64,000 nt of DNA from contig SJOL01000954.1 in NCBI GenBank assembly GCA_004794785.1, forward strand, positions 231,846 to 295,845, read 5' to 3'. This document shows, one piece after another, positions 1-10,793 of the stretch; the first letter of the stretch is position 1, and every line of letters begins with the position of its first letter. This DNA is from Opisthorchis felineus. Its lineage: Eukaryota > Platyhelminthes > Trematoda > Opisthorchiida > Opisthorchiidae. The notes beneath the pieces were generated by a model. It had not been told where the DNA came from. It did no database searches and was given only the letters and a program-made list of their open reading frames with translations. Made by a program: the position numbers and the translations under genes.

Positions 1-1019
1 GGCTAACATTTGAGGATCATATCGTTCGGCCAAGAGTGTCTGGTTAGCGGTGCAATTAACTTGCTCGTGTATGGGATATGGCGACACCTATCCTTCATCC
101 ACGCAATCCACATAACGTGGGCGCGTGATGGCTGGCTCCTGCAGTGAGGACTGCTAAGATGGTATGCTCTGTATGAGCTTCGCAGTGTAGATTGATTTCA
201 CTTGCATGCTGAAATCTCGATTAAAATTTCCAGTTCTGTACATACTGCCATCAAACATTTCAGGAATACTTTTGAAAAACCACTCGGTGTTTTTGGCTGA
301 GTTTGTCTCCCGATTTCAGTACGGCGCAATGTAGGTTAAATTTGTCTGATCACCAAAATTTATGGTTGCTTCTTCAAGGTGAACTTGGTTGTTCGATGCG
401 GTAAACAGCTTCCGTTTACATCATTTCCAGGTTTTACTCGTGTATATCGTCTTCCAAAGCGAACTCATCAGAGCCATCATTCACTATCGAATTATGGGTA
501 ACGTTGTAATATAAACCCACAAAATTTTGCATTGTTATCTGAAAACCCCGAAAATCTGGCTACTTTGGCGTCCGTTTCCGCCGTTTGCCTATTCAGTTCC
601 AGGGTCGCATTCCCAACGCCATATTTGCAGTACAAGCTTTACTCAATCCCCTCCCTTCAGGAACGACATTCTGTATAGACTTTGATAATACATCAGCATA
701 TGTAGGATGCACCAAGCTCACCTTCTCGTATCTCGTCGCCACCAAAGCTTCAGTACTCTAGCAGCTGGGCTGCCGAAGAAGCTTTTTGTCCGCCACACGT
801 ATGAACTTGAAATTCACACTTGATTTCCCACGTCTGCTTAACGGATTAACAGGCGTTTGTCAGTTCCACCAGTGAACCCTGCCGGCAAGCGGGTGGTCAG
901 TGGTTCGAGTCCACCTACAGGCATATTTCCGTCCATGTTTTGCGTACCTTGACTTCTCGTTTCTGGATCTGTCGAATCCTGTCCTGTTCTGTATTGATGT
1001 ACCAATGAGATCGAAATAC
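1..1019. other. no gene recognised
   Basis: No convincing exon, RNA gene or element was found here apart from a short tRNA-like motif near 870-935. Open frames are short and show no family motif. Confidence 0.4.
870..935 (+). repeat. tRNA-like SINE fragment (family A-like)
   Basis: A pol III B-box-like stretch, GTGGTTCGAGTCC, follows a GCGGGTGGTC block, as in the family-A SINE at 1020-1250. The flanks do not fold into a full tRNA cloverleaf, so this is taken as a SINE fragment. Assignment to the family is tentative. Confidence 0.35.
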
Positions 1020-1250
1020 CTCAGTGGTTCAGCTGTGGATTTACTGGCCGGGTGGTCCGTTGTTCGAACCTAACCCCGACAGTTGAACTGCTCTTGCACA
1101 ACCTTCGATAACCTCAGCCCTCGTGCTTCCTTCAGGTGTTATAGCAGCTATGAGCCGAAATAGTGTTACAGTTGAACTATTATTATTACCCTCACTTTCT
1201 ATCATACTGCAATGAAGCCCCCCAGAATCGACTAAGAAAAACGCCAAAAG
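1020..1250 (+). repeat. SINE family A copy
   Basis: A tRNA-like head (GGTGGTCCGTTGTTCGAACC, with a B-box-like core) is followed by a body containing CTCAGCCCTCGTGCTTCCTT and then a TGTTACAGTTGAA tail with ATT repeats. The same order of blocks recurs at 19495-19675 and, in both orientations, inside the large inverted repeat near 43.9 and 45.9 kb. This order suggests a tRNA-derived SINE. The exact ends are not defined, and no clear target-site duplication was identified. Confidence 0.55.
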
Positions 1251-4200
1251 GTTAATTATTCTCCGGTAGTGCTAGTTTCCAAAGCTGCAACAAATGTCCT
1301 CGTCCGAGGAAACCGTCCCCCAAAGTGACAATTTATGAATTAGTTTCTTAGGGCTTCTTTTGCCTTTCTTTTTCTGTTGTCCTTCTCTCCCCAGAAGAAC
1401 ATTTCTGCTCAGTCCCTTACAGTCAACTCACAGTTCGACTATTTTTCGCTAAAGAACAATATCTTTGGACGGAAGGTATCTCCAATTTATCCGGTTTTCT
1501 GTTACGTATTTCGGAGTTTCAAAAAGCATTTAATCCCTATTCACAGCCAACTAACCAAGTCCATCGGACAACCTCATAGTAAATGTGATTACTGTATGTC
1601 CTTGAGCTTATCTCCACCAGCACAGCAACTCTCGTGATGAAGAGCCGATTCGAGAGAAGCTCACTTTTTGGAAAATATTTGGTGGGGCGAATTCTTCCTC
1701 AAACCCTTTCAGTAGCAATGTAACTGGAAATAAAGAAAATTAAATGAGGGTAAATGGATATATCGATCAGAGCACGACTGCACAAGATGAAGCTGTAGGG
1801 TCAAAGAAGTCAGCCAATCCGTCACGTAGAAACCTTACAGGAAGCACGTGGTCCCGAGACGCCCATTAAGCCAGCGCGATAAAAGGTTGTCATAAACTGT
1901 AGATTTTCCATTCGCTAATCTTATCAACTGCGTTCGTGTTACCTTACCGTGGTTGCAAGTGCATTTGATTGCATAGTAAACAGCCAATCAACTGGATGAA
2001 CCTTTTTTACACACGCCTTCTGGCTTTTAAATGGGACTGGTTATACATCGTCTGGGGTTAGGATGGCAGCACACTCAGTAACCATCCGTTTGCTGCGCGC
2101 CCTTCTTTTATAGACCAATGTCCTGGACGGGTAATTTAAATAGGTCTTTTCGTGTATAACTCCGGTTCTTTCGGGTCAATCGCTCTCGTTCATGACTTGT
2201 TCGAGTTGCTCTAAACTCAAGTCATTCGTTGCCAACCTTCATTATTGGACTCCTGGGGTGCTTACGAGCTATTTTACAGTTTGTTCCTGATGTTCGTCTA
2301 TGATTTCTGACTAGCTGTTGCCTCTTGGTTTGCTTAACCTTCTTCCTAATGCAATCATTGGAAGTGTATTGATCGCGGCTTTATTCCTCTGGTTTAGCCG
2401 TGCCGTTCTATTTCACGTACACTTGACCCAAATGGACGTCTTTTTATTTCGTTTACATGATTTCCTATGATATCGTGCAGCAGCATTCACCCAAACGCAG
2501 TGGTGAGGTGACCTTGAGTGTTTTTATTGCTCTTCGTATCTTTCGCACATTCTGTCAAGGTTCCGTCACTTACGGATATGCCCAATTCAGGTCTCATTCA
2601 GTGGCTGTTTTTCCTCTCTGACATCATCAGTTTGTCCAACAGTACACTAGAGATCACTACAATGGCTTACGGAGATGGCGAACAGGCAATCTGGGATTTC
2701 CATTAACCCTACCGAAGTCGGGGTTACCACGGGGAAACTGGCTTTCTGGCCTCGCCTGTGGAGTTGATTGTCTTCGGGGGTAACGTACAGCTTCCAACAT
2801 CAGTCGTTGAAAAATTTGAGAGCTCCTTTAAATCAAACGAAAAACACAGTAGTCTTCGACTTAGTTTGTCTCCTGGTATAGATGTACCGCAACTCCTGCG
2901 AAGTACGTACAGTTTTAAACATGCTTCCGTTAGGTTCTTGATGTGCACAACTGTTGCTGAAGATTCTATGGGGTCTCTCTTATTTGATGCTTTATTGATC
3001 GCCCTTAGCGTAGTGTACGGACCCAAACTGGGTCAACCTGTAGTGTGCTGTCCAAATTTTATGCAGTCTTCCTACGCTGCGTAATTCCAACAAGTTTCAG
3101 CTGTCTCAGCTTCAAAACAAAGCGCTCGGTCTACGCGCATCAATTTTTATCATCTTGTCGTCTGAAGCACACTCGTCTTGGTACAGGATATGTTGTTATC
3201 CGGTCGGCATCTTCTTGTGTGAGGAACGCAGTATCTTTCAGAATTATCTAAGAATCACACCAAAAGTAGTTGTCACTCTCGAATCAACTTCGCCTTAGGC
3301 ATTGCCAGGTTCAAGGTGCCGATATTTTGCAACACATGCTTTACCCACTTCTTCAGAATTTGTGTTCTGAGTAGATGGTGATGTGGAATATTGGTTGCCC
3401 GATTTGTTTCCTTGTTTTGTGTCGATCTTCTGAACCTATTCACAAACTCAGCGGATAGGCCAACAACTAATGTCTGGCATGGACTTTGGCTGTACAACAA
3501 TATAAACTTGTGTATCTGAAATCTACCCCGACTCGAACTGTTACTTAATTGTACTCTAGATTCACACATTGGCAGCAAGAGAGTAGTTAGCTCATTGCGT
3601 GGGGTCCGTGATGAAATGATGTGTAAGCCATTAATTGCTAACGAATCGGAGTCACTTAAACAGGATATAAGGTGCTTGGAAAACTCCATACGTATACCTA
3701 ACACCAATCTTCTACCATTCGCCGACAAAAACTTCGCGGTGATGAGTTCGTGGCATCACGATACGAAATGAATTCGGTCACAGTTAAACGGAATGTTGTG
3801 GAATCGTGCCGCCTTCCTGAATGGGGCAGACCCACGAGCCGTATCACGTAATCCATCCCAGTGGCGAGCATGTTGTCACTCTCTATCCGAGCTCTGAAGT
3901 TAACGTTTGTTTCTCACTATGCGCTGGGCTTTTTTGATTAAGGATTACGAATTTTTCTGGGAGTCGACAGCATTTACTCCGACATAATGCTCAGATGTGT
4001 TTATTTCAATGCTATTGGAAGGCGTTGGAATGAGGTTGGGCTGTTTTGCGCTTCCCGTTCCCCTCTATTCCCTACAGGATATTATTTTCTCATTGTTGTA
4101 TGGCATTTAAGCCAACAATTGTCGGTGTATTGTTGTCTATGATGATTCTTCCTCCACCAGCACATATGTTATTATTCATCACAACCAATGAGCGGTGCAC

Positions 4201-5983
4201 AATTATTCTGCGGTGACCAACCACAACGTGGTTGATTGTGGTCCGAATCGAGGAGCCAAATGAGTTGTGTTGGGAGAAACGGACTCAAGCCGGCTACTCT
4301 CTTTTGTAGCAGCTTGATATATGGTCCTAGATTTCGGTTCGGATTTCTCTAGCGGTTCAAAGGCCATCGGTGTATTGGTGTGCGTCTCAAACTCACATCT
4401 TTCAGGAATGTCGTCTATTCCTTGTAACATTTTGTGCTGTAGTTCCCCATAGACAATGGGGTTCACGATTTTTCCTCGGATGGGGAATTTCTCTTCGGGA
4501 AAGCGAACCGTGGACTGTCTAGGTTAATGGAAATGGTGTCTCCAGAGGTAGGACATCTTTCAGAGAGTTTGCTTCCTGCATACTGTCCTGTGCAGTGACC
4601 TGTCTTCAGGAGGGCATTGTACCAGATCCAGGGGCCGGTTAGACGTGTGTACAACTCAGTGCATTTCGGGTTGTCTCCAGAGCAAAGAAAACAGTTATAT
4701 CCTACCCGAGAAGGTCTGATACTCCCTCCCTGAGGAGGAACGTCAGCACATTACACCGAAATTTTATATCTTCGGCGGACAAGTGAAACCAAAGGGACCG
4801 TTCTAGACAGATTGGTTTCAGTATTTGCGTAAAACCTCCCTACTCTGTTCCTGTCAGTAGTCAGGTTTTATGCATGCATATCGCTCGTCAGCTAGGACTG
4901 CTGGTTCGGTGCATCGAGATCACTGCGTCTTCGATCAATTTGGAGCAATCATTCATTATCGTAGGCAACGCCAGGGGTCTCGCTCGTCAACCATTAGAAG
5001 CCTGAAACGTTCATTGAAGTGATCCAGCATCACTCTACCGAAAGGTTGACCACTTCGTTGGAGGCAGATACATCTGAACCAAAGTTTGTAGTTGAACACT
5101 ACGGTGAAATTGAGCAGCCGGTGCCCCCTAAGTAAATTGCGACGAAACCCCTAAAGGATCCTTAATGAGCGTAACTCGGATGGAGCATCAATAAACAACG
5201 AAAACGAAACCTATGGATGAACCCATACGCATTTTAAAGTGGCTGGAGCTGAGTACCCTCTTATTCAGTAGTCTGTTGATACTATCCCACATAATGTGTA
5301 ATATGGGCTGCCTTGAGATTCCGCTGCAAAGTTTGACAACGTTTTTTGTTTGTTTGATTTGAGTAGTATGGGGCGGTTGATCATAATCCGTAGACAGCTC
5401 ACACATTTTGGCCAGTCGACCCAGATTAATGTGAGCGAATGTTTTTTTATGGGACAGTAACCTCCGCCGGCTAATGGGTGCGCTCCACAGTTCGCATACG
5501 TTTCCCTTCAGAAGGGCAACACCGGAAACGTAAGCTTATTGACTGCACCCATAAGTGCGGGCGCAGATTGATACCCTAAACTAATCACCAATGCGGTGAA
5601 GACGCTATTGAAAACAACCAGGAGTGCGGCTAGAGCAGCTGTTTGGCGACTGAGCTACTAAGACGGTAGAAGCGGCGTAAAGTTTTTTGACCATTTCCCA
5701 ATCCAAAATAGCCGAGTTACGACATCGGTCGAATTCCCAGTGTACGTAAGGAATGTTCGAACGTTATAGTGCCATCTAAACCTTCGCTTGAGTATGACTG
5801 TAGTGACGGTTATTAAGGTTTCATGCAAACGATGTGATAATGCTGTGTCTCTGTTATGTGTCACTGGCATTTGCGAGCGCTTCAGCGTTTTTGTGATATT
5901 GCTGTGTACAAGCAACAGTTAGGCCTGAAGAAATGGAAGGCACCACATTCTGAGAGTCATGTCCACAGAAGTTGAAAAGTTGG
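1251..5983. other. no firm gene; weak ORFs only
   Basis: Nothing here is recognisable with confidence. Weak candidates are plus-strand frames at 2518-2706 (hydrophobic start) and 2758-3084 (108 codons), and a minus-strand frame at 3273-3728 (151 codons). None shows a domain motif or a convincing splice-site pair, and frames of this length occur by chance, so none is called as a gene. Confidence 0.35.
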
Positions 5984-6055
5984 AGGTCCCACCGAGACTC
6001 GAACTCGGGTTGCTGGATTCAAAGTCCAGAGTGATAACCGCTACACCATGGGACC
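5984..6055 (-). tRNA. tRNA-Gln (anticodon TTG)
   Basis: Read on the minus strand this is a 72-nt cloverleaf. The acceptor strands GGTCCCA and TGGGACC pair perfectly, with T as discriminator. The anticodon stem CTGGA/TCCAG encloses the loop CTTTGAA, giving anticodon TTG. The T arm CCGAG-TTCGAGT-CTCGG is perfect and doubles as the internal B box. The gene has no intron and no encoded CCA. Intact pairing argues for a functional gene rather than a SINE head. It would decode CAA glutamine codons. Confidence 0.94.
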
Positions 6056-7554
6056 TGGGTGCGTCCTGATTATTAGTTTATATGATGTCTCAAGTGTTTT
6101 GGTTTTGGGTGAATTGAATTTACATGCAGAGATGGCAGTGTTCATCGGTCCCTTAAACCACAGGTTTATCGCTTGCTGCAGAATCCTGATGTTGATAAGC
6201 CAATATGTAGCCAAAAGTTATGATACCACCGTTGATTCACTAGACAACTAGAAAAGAATGTGCACAATCAACCGGTTATGCTTGGACCACGAACACATAT
6301 GGTCGACATGCATTTGTCTGGGGTGCTGTGCCCAGGCTTAAGCTTTTGGAATAAGGACTTCAAACTAAATGCCCAATAATGACTTGAAGGATGACAGACT
6401 CCTCCAGAAATTTACACTAAGGTTAATAATAAACGCTGGGTGGCTCTGGTTAATATCGGTACGTGAGTTTCAAACATGAGCCTGAATTTCAAGTTTTCGT
6501 CCTCAGTAACATCAGCTGTACAATGAAACCATGGCTTAGAATTTATTGTCTTCAACTTGCTGTTGGTCTCGTTCACACCACTAATTGTCTCCACTCATCG
6601 TTCTGTTGGTCAGTACTTCAGGTGCGTCACTAACGGTCCCTCCGATGTAATACTATCTCATACAAGCTAATTGCGTTCATTGGTTCAATTGGGAATAAGG
6701 AACCATCCAAAAAACTGTCTGGTTGCACAAACTTCGTAATCAGATGTTTGTGCCCTTACACATCGGATCGTGACTTTGGGCCGAAAACATTGTTAGTTCA
6801 ATCGCCTAAGAGATCAAACAGAGGAGGTCATGAAAATAACTAAAAAATTGTTGGCTGAAGTGATGCAGTCAGACAGAACGTAAAACACAATAATGGAAGG
6901 AGGCCCGGAGTCCCTGAGGAACGTATACTACAAACTTGAAAAGATTTTCCAAGCACTTCAGATCCCGTGAGGATTTAGGTAACTCTAAAGAATTTAGAAC
7001 TTGGGACTACGTGGAGAAATCATGTGGAGAATGCAAAATGATATCCGGAATGGTGTCTCTTTTGACAACTAGTTACTATTTTTGTGTGGTTTATCTCAAA
7101 CGTGTCAAATTTGTTCCCAGTTAATTGGCGTTGTGTACGAATTTCCTGGCGTAATTAACGTTGATTAATGGTGACAATCAAGGGATATGGGAAACTTTCG
7201 AATGGCCACGTTCCTCGTGGTCTAAATCAAGTTCGTACGGAATACACAACTTCCCGTCTGGTCACAAATGGGCCTTTTCGGTGGCATTTCCTCAACCGTA
7301 GACCAAAGGTACTGATCAGTGCATCAATGAATGTAGTTGAAAACGTTTGCCTAAAACATTCCCATACAACCAGTTTCCGAATTAGACTTGATTGGTCTAC
7401 ACCCCAACATCTCGTAATGATCGGTCATGTATAATAATTATCGGCTTCGGAAGTTTCTCGTGCAGAAAAACTGCCTAGTAGTTCAATAGTTTGGTTACTA
7501 ATGAAAACATGGCGTCTAGATTACCGAACACAACAATTAAAAATTAACGCACAC
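6056..7554. other. no gene recognised
   Basis: Only short open frames occur, for example at 6048-6251, 6936-7124 and 7168-7434 on the plus strand, without motifs or neighbouring splice signals. No repeat family seen elsewhere in the window was detected here. Confidence 0.35.
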
Positions 7555-7790
7555 GGTCGCTGAGAACTCTTTGCGCTTCTTGGGGCTCATCAGGTAGGCT
7601 CAGTCCCCAAGTTTCTCTCAACCTTATGTTCCACTTGAACCCAAATTGGACATATTTCCTCATATACCCTCAGCTGCACATGAGTTCGGTTTTAGGTGAC
7701 TCAACTGATGTTTAGCGGGAGATTCAGCTGGACTCAGTTGGGTCTCCGGTCAAAACTAAATTCGTGTGCAAATGAGAAAATATGTTGATA
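7555..7790 (-). repeat. Hammerhead/palindrome repeat, degenerate copy
   Basis: The segment combines a decayed hammerhead block (7561-7630), a CAACCTTATGTTCCACTTGA linker and a half-palindrome containing GAGATTCAGCTGGACTCAG and GCAAATGAGAAAATA. The same three parts in the same order occur at 16662-17050, so both belong to one repeat family. The hammerhead block reads on the minus strand. Confidence 0.55.
7561..7630 (-). ncRNA. degenerate hammerhead ribozyme
   Basis: On the minus strand CTGATGAG is intact and followed by a stem-loop block, CCCCAAGAAGCGC. The second core box reads CAAAG instead of the required GAAA-pyrimidine order, and the cleavage region is altered. It aligns over its length with the better-preserved copy at 16665-16740. 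It is probably catalytically dead. Confidence 0.45.
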
Positions 7791-8874
7791 GCAGTTGATG
7801 TTCAAATCGATGCTCTTCTTTTAAAGTATACCAATGCAAAATGCGAACTGCCACAATTCGTAGTCTGTCAAGTTAAGAATACGTGTTAGATTATTGGTGG
7901 TCAACTCAGGCTACTTACTTCATGCTTGTGACACTTCAGTAGTGAACGTTCGAAAACTATTTAGGAAGTTCTATATTCGAGGAGCTAAACACGTTCCGCA
8001 TGAGGTAAGTAAAGCTTTCTGGAAAAAGTTTCACCTTGGGTCAAAAGAAAATGAAAGCAATAAGTGGTTTATTGTTTACTTTCTTGAAGTGCTCAATTGT
8101 ACCGGGATGTGGGGATTCTAGCCCAGGAACCACGTGGCCCACAGCTTACGCAGTTTATACCTGGATTCCAGCAACTGGTTAACACTTGGAACAATCTAAA
8201 ACGGTGATCTGCAATTTGCCTATTTTTTGCACCATCGGCTGTTCCGAAATCGGAGAGCGGCAATTAATATGGTAATAGTTCGACTGCGTGTCTACTGAAA
8301 TGCAGTCAAACTTTCAAAAGGGCCCAATCCTGAGATTCCGTATTTTTTCGGCTGGTCACTCATCATTAACTAACTGTGACCCCTACTATGGCAGGCCAAC
8401 GTCAAATCTCATTCTGCCATGATAGCTTGGCCAATAGACTGAGGGCAATAAAATGGAGACCTTGGCGAACTACTCACGAGTAGGTAAAAGAAAAAAGGGG
8501 TGGAATGGCTTGGGTAAGCTGTCAGTTCGTTCAGGCACCCCCTTGGCTGTAGGTGAATAGTCAGATTTTTATCTGAGTGGTTATCGATCGTCTTCGATGG
8601 CTTCATAATTATCAGGCCATGGGCTTGGACTATAAATATTTTTCCCCATCTAATAAGTCCCAGTAAAACCGGAAGCATTCATATGACTGAGTCTTTCACG
8701 ATCTGACCAACACCGATAAAATTATTTAGTGGAATTCAATCGCATGGTTTGGTAACTGTCAGATCTTCGTGAAGATCGATGACTATTCGCATGTAATTGG
8801 TAATCATGCACCAGTACTCAGCTCGTTTGATAGTAGTGTGGGAAGATTTGGAAAAATTAATTTGAGACTTCGTC
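7791..8874. other. no gene recognised
   Basis: Short open frames only (7894-8121 plus, 8409-8678 minus), with no recognisable motif. Confidence 0.35.
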
Positions 8875-8950
8875 CGGTAGGTGAAACCAATGAATGCTGA
8901 AAAGCTAAGAAGCACTGTGCAGCTGTTTCATTCTTCTTGGGAAATATCAG
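8875..8950 (-). repeat. SINE family B, 3' part
   Basis: The reverse complement contains AATGAAACAGCTGCACAGTG and CTTTTCAGCATT. These match the tail of the family-B copy at 34320-34600, which has TTGAAACAGCTATACAATGC and CTTTTCAGTAT. Only the 3' portion is visible, lying head-on to the next copy at 8955-9215. Confidence 0.45.
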
Positions 8951-8954
8951 CATT

Positions 8955-9215
8955 GTACGTATCACGAGTCTACACTCGAGAATCCAGTTAACACGTGACC
9001 AGGCGGTGTGGATTCCTGCATTAAATGATAAGTGGCGGCATATCCTATCTAAGTGAGAGTTAATCATAGTGCTGATCAGCCGATCGTGGCCGATTGATTT
9101 AGTCTTTAACTAATAGCCGGGAGGTTACAATTTCAAACCTCCCTGGAGTTTCGTGAAATGCGCACTGTTGGTGATTCTCCATAAGGATGAAACAGCTTTG
9201 TGGCATAGATTGGCT
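8955..9215 (+). repeat. SINE family B copy
   Basis: It shares a long block order with 34320-34575: an ACTCGAGAA...CCAGTTAACACGTGACCA type head, a TGTGGATTCC block, a GTGCTGATCAGCCG block, a B-box-like segment (GGTTACAATTTCAAACC), and a TTTCGTG...TGCGCACTG...TGAAACAGCT tail. A third shorter copy lies at 36515-36660. This is consistent with a composite tRNA-derived SINE. The ends are approximate. Confidence 0.55.
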
Positions 9216-10709
9216 TCACTTACAGGACTAATCGTCCATTGTCTGGATAATTCAACTAGTGGCTCAGATCAGCTGCGCATGCCTGTCGGCGAGCACTACT
9301 CTTGGGCTCAACAGAATCAAACTCCTGACAAGGGTCAGATGTCCAATCCAAACACCCCCAGCTGGTTGGTGCTGATAGGGACTGGAGCGCTTGTGTGGCC
9401 GGGTTCTTCAGGATCCATACACAACTATGTTTTTAAAAAACATGATTTCGGCGATTACGCGACTTGTTAGAAGTCACACTTGAGAAGCTTGAAGCTGGGT
9501 GGTTACTCTCCTATGGGCGGTCCCTTTTGCATATAAATATTCACTTGCTACTTCCGGCATTATGTACTCCTTCAAGTTGAATTAATTGAGTCATCCAAAT
9601 AAACCTGAAACGGACTGGGTCAACATCTGTTATAGAACTGGTACTGTGTATTCATTTTCCCCTGACAATGGTCCATTAAAAAGTTATATTCATGAGATAT
9701 ACAGATTAAGCATAAATTGACGCGGAACCTGGAATTTAAACACAGTTTTCGATGTTTCCATGGCCAGTGGGGTACACCTGTGATTTTGCTGAAGCAGAAT
9801 AGGTCAAATTCTATAGTCAAAAACACACGAAATTGGAAAGGTAATAATAATGGTAAGTGCGTCTATGAAGTGAGCGGAAAAAGCACTGGTTGTTGAGAAT
9901 CCGTGAACATTTAAAACTGGAGGAGACAACGAGACTACAAACTGGAAGAACAATGGCTACAAATGTGAGTGACCTTTTCAGGAGATCGTTATAGTTGTTA
10001 AAAAGATGTTCTAAGTTTGCAATAAAAGAAACATCATTATGGAACATTCCCTATAGCCTGAGCACTGTAGCCCACTGGTACGTGAATTAAAAACCCTAGT
10101 TTTGTAATAATTGCTCCGGACGATCTCCTGTTACACTCAAGAAAGATTATTGTGAAACCCCGTTATCAAGTGCACTCTCGGAAATGCACGCGTCATCTCT
10201 CCGTAGCTGGATCCAGCACGAGTGGTGTTTCGTTCTGATAAACTGTTGCATGTACACGGTCTCAACACTGGTTCTAGAGCGCCTGAGCTTACAAATCACG
10301 GGCCTACAAAATGACATGCTCAACAGAGATTAATTCAAATTCACCCACTGAATGTTCGGCCCGTTGATCTCCGCATATTATGTAAAGGATACTGCCGTTA
10401 AGAGCATCATAAATCAGATCCTGCGGTGTTTGTTTTCCATGTAGACCAATTGTGCGAAATTGGTCGCTCTAGAGGTTAGAGGAATATTCATTTTATGATA
10501 GAACTTCTGATGAATCCACGGCATTCCATGTAAAACAGCAACAGTGGGGAACTTGTCGCAACAAGAAAGGGCGATTATAGGACAGGAGAGCAATACGTTG
10601 GTGCGTCATGGTTAGAATTCTTCGGTACATAAGATAAATAAATCTCAGCTGTCGGTATTACTATATGTGCAGAAAACTTTGACACTAGCTTTTCCGCCCC
10701 GAATGTTGT
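9216..10709. other. no gene recognised
   Basis: No supported exon or repeat was identified. Open frames at 9620-9826 and 9817-10047 (minus) lack motifs. Confidence 0.35.
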
Positions 10710-10793
10710 GGTAGGTTGGCCGAGTGGTTAAGGCGGTGGACTTAAGATCCACTGGAGGTCGTCTCCGCGTGGGTTCGAACCCCACACCTACCA
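10710..10793 (+). tRNA. tRNA-Leu (anticodon TAA)
   Basis: An 84-nt class II tRNA. The acceptor strands GGTAGGT and ACCTACC pair fully, with A as discriminator. The D arm contains GCCGAGTGGTTAAGGC, a good internal A box. The anticodon stem GTGGA/TCCAC encloses loop CTTAAGA (anticodon TAA). A long variable arm (GGAGGTCGTCTCC region) is typical of Leu/Ser tRNAs. The T arm GTGGG-TTCGAAC-CCCAC serves as B box. No intron is present. It would decode TTA leucine codons. Confidence 0.95.

Noticed and set aside
870..935. possible tRNA gene from GGTTCGAGTCC
   Set aside because: Acceptor and anticodon stems do not form; it is better explained as a SINE fragment.
3870..3905. 5S rRNA-like GAGCTCTGAAGTTAACG
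   Set aside because: Only a short internal-promoter-like stretch matches; the rest of the 5S sequence and its pairing stems are absent.
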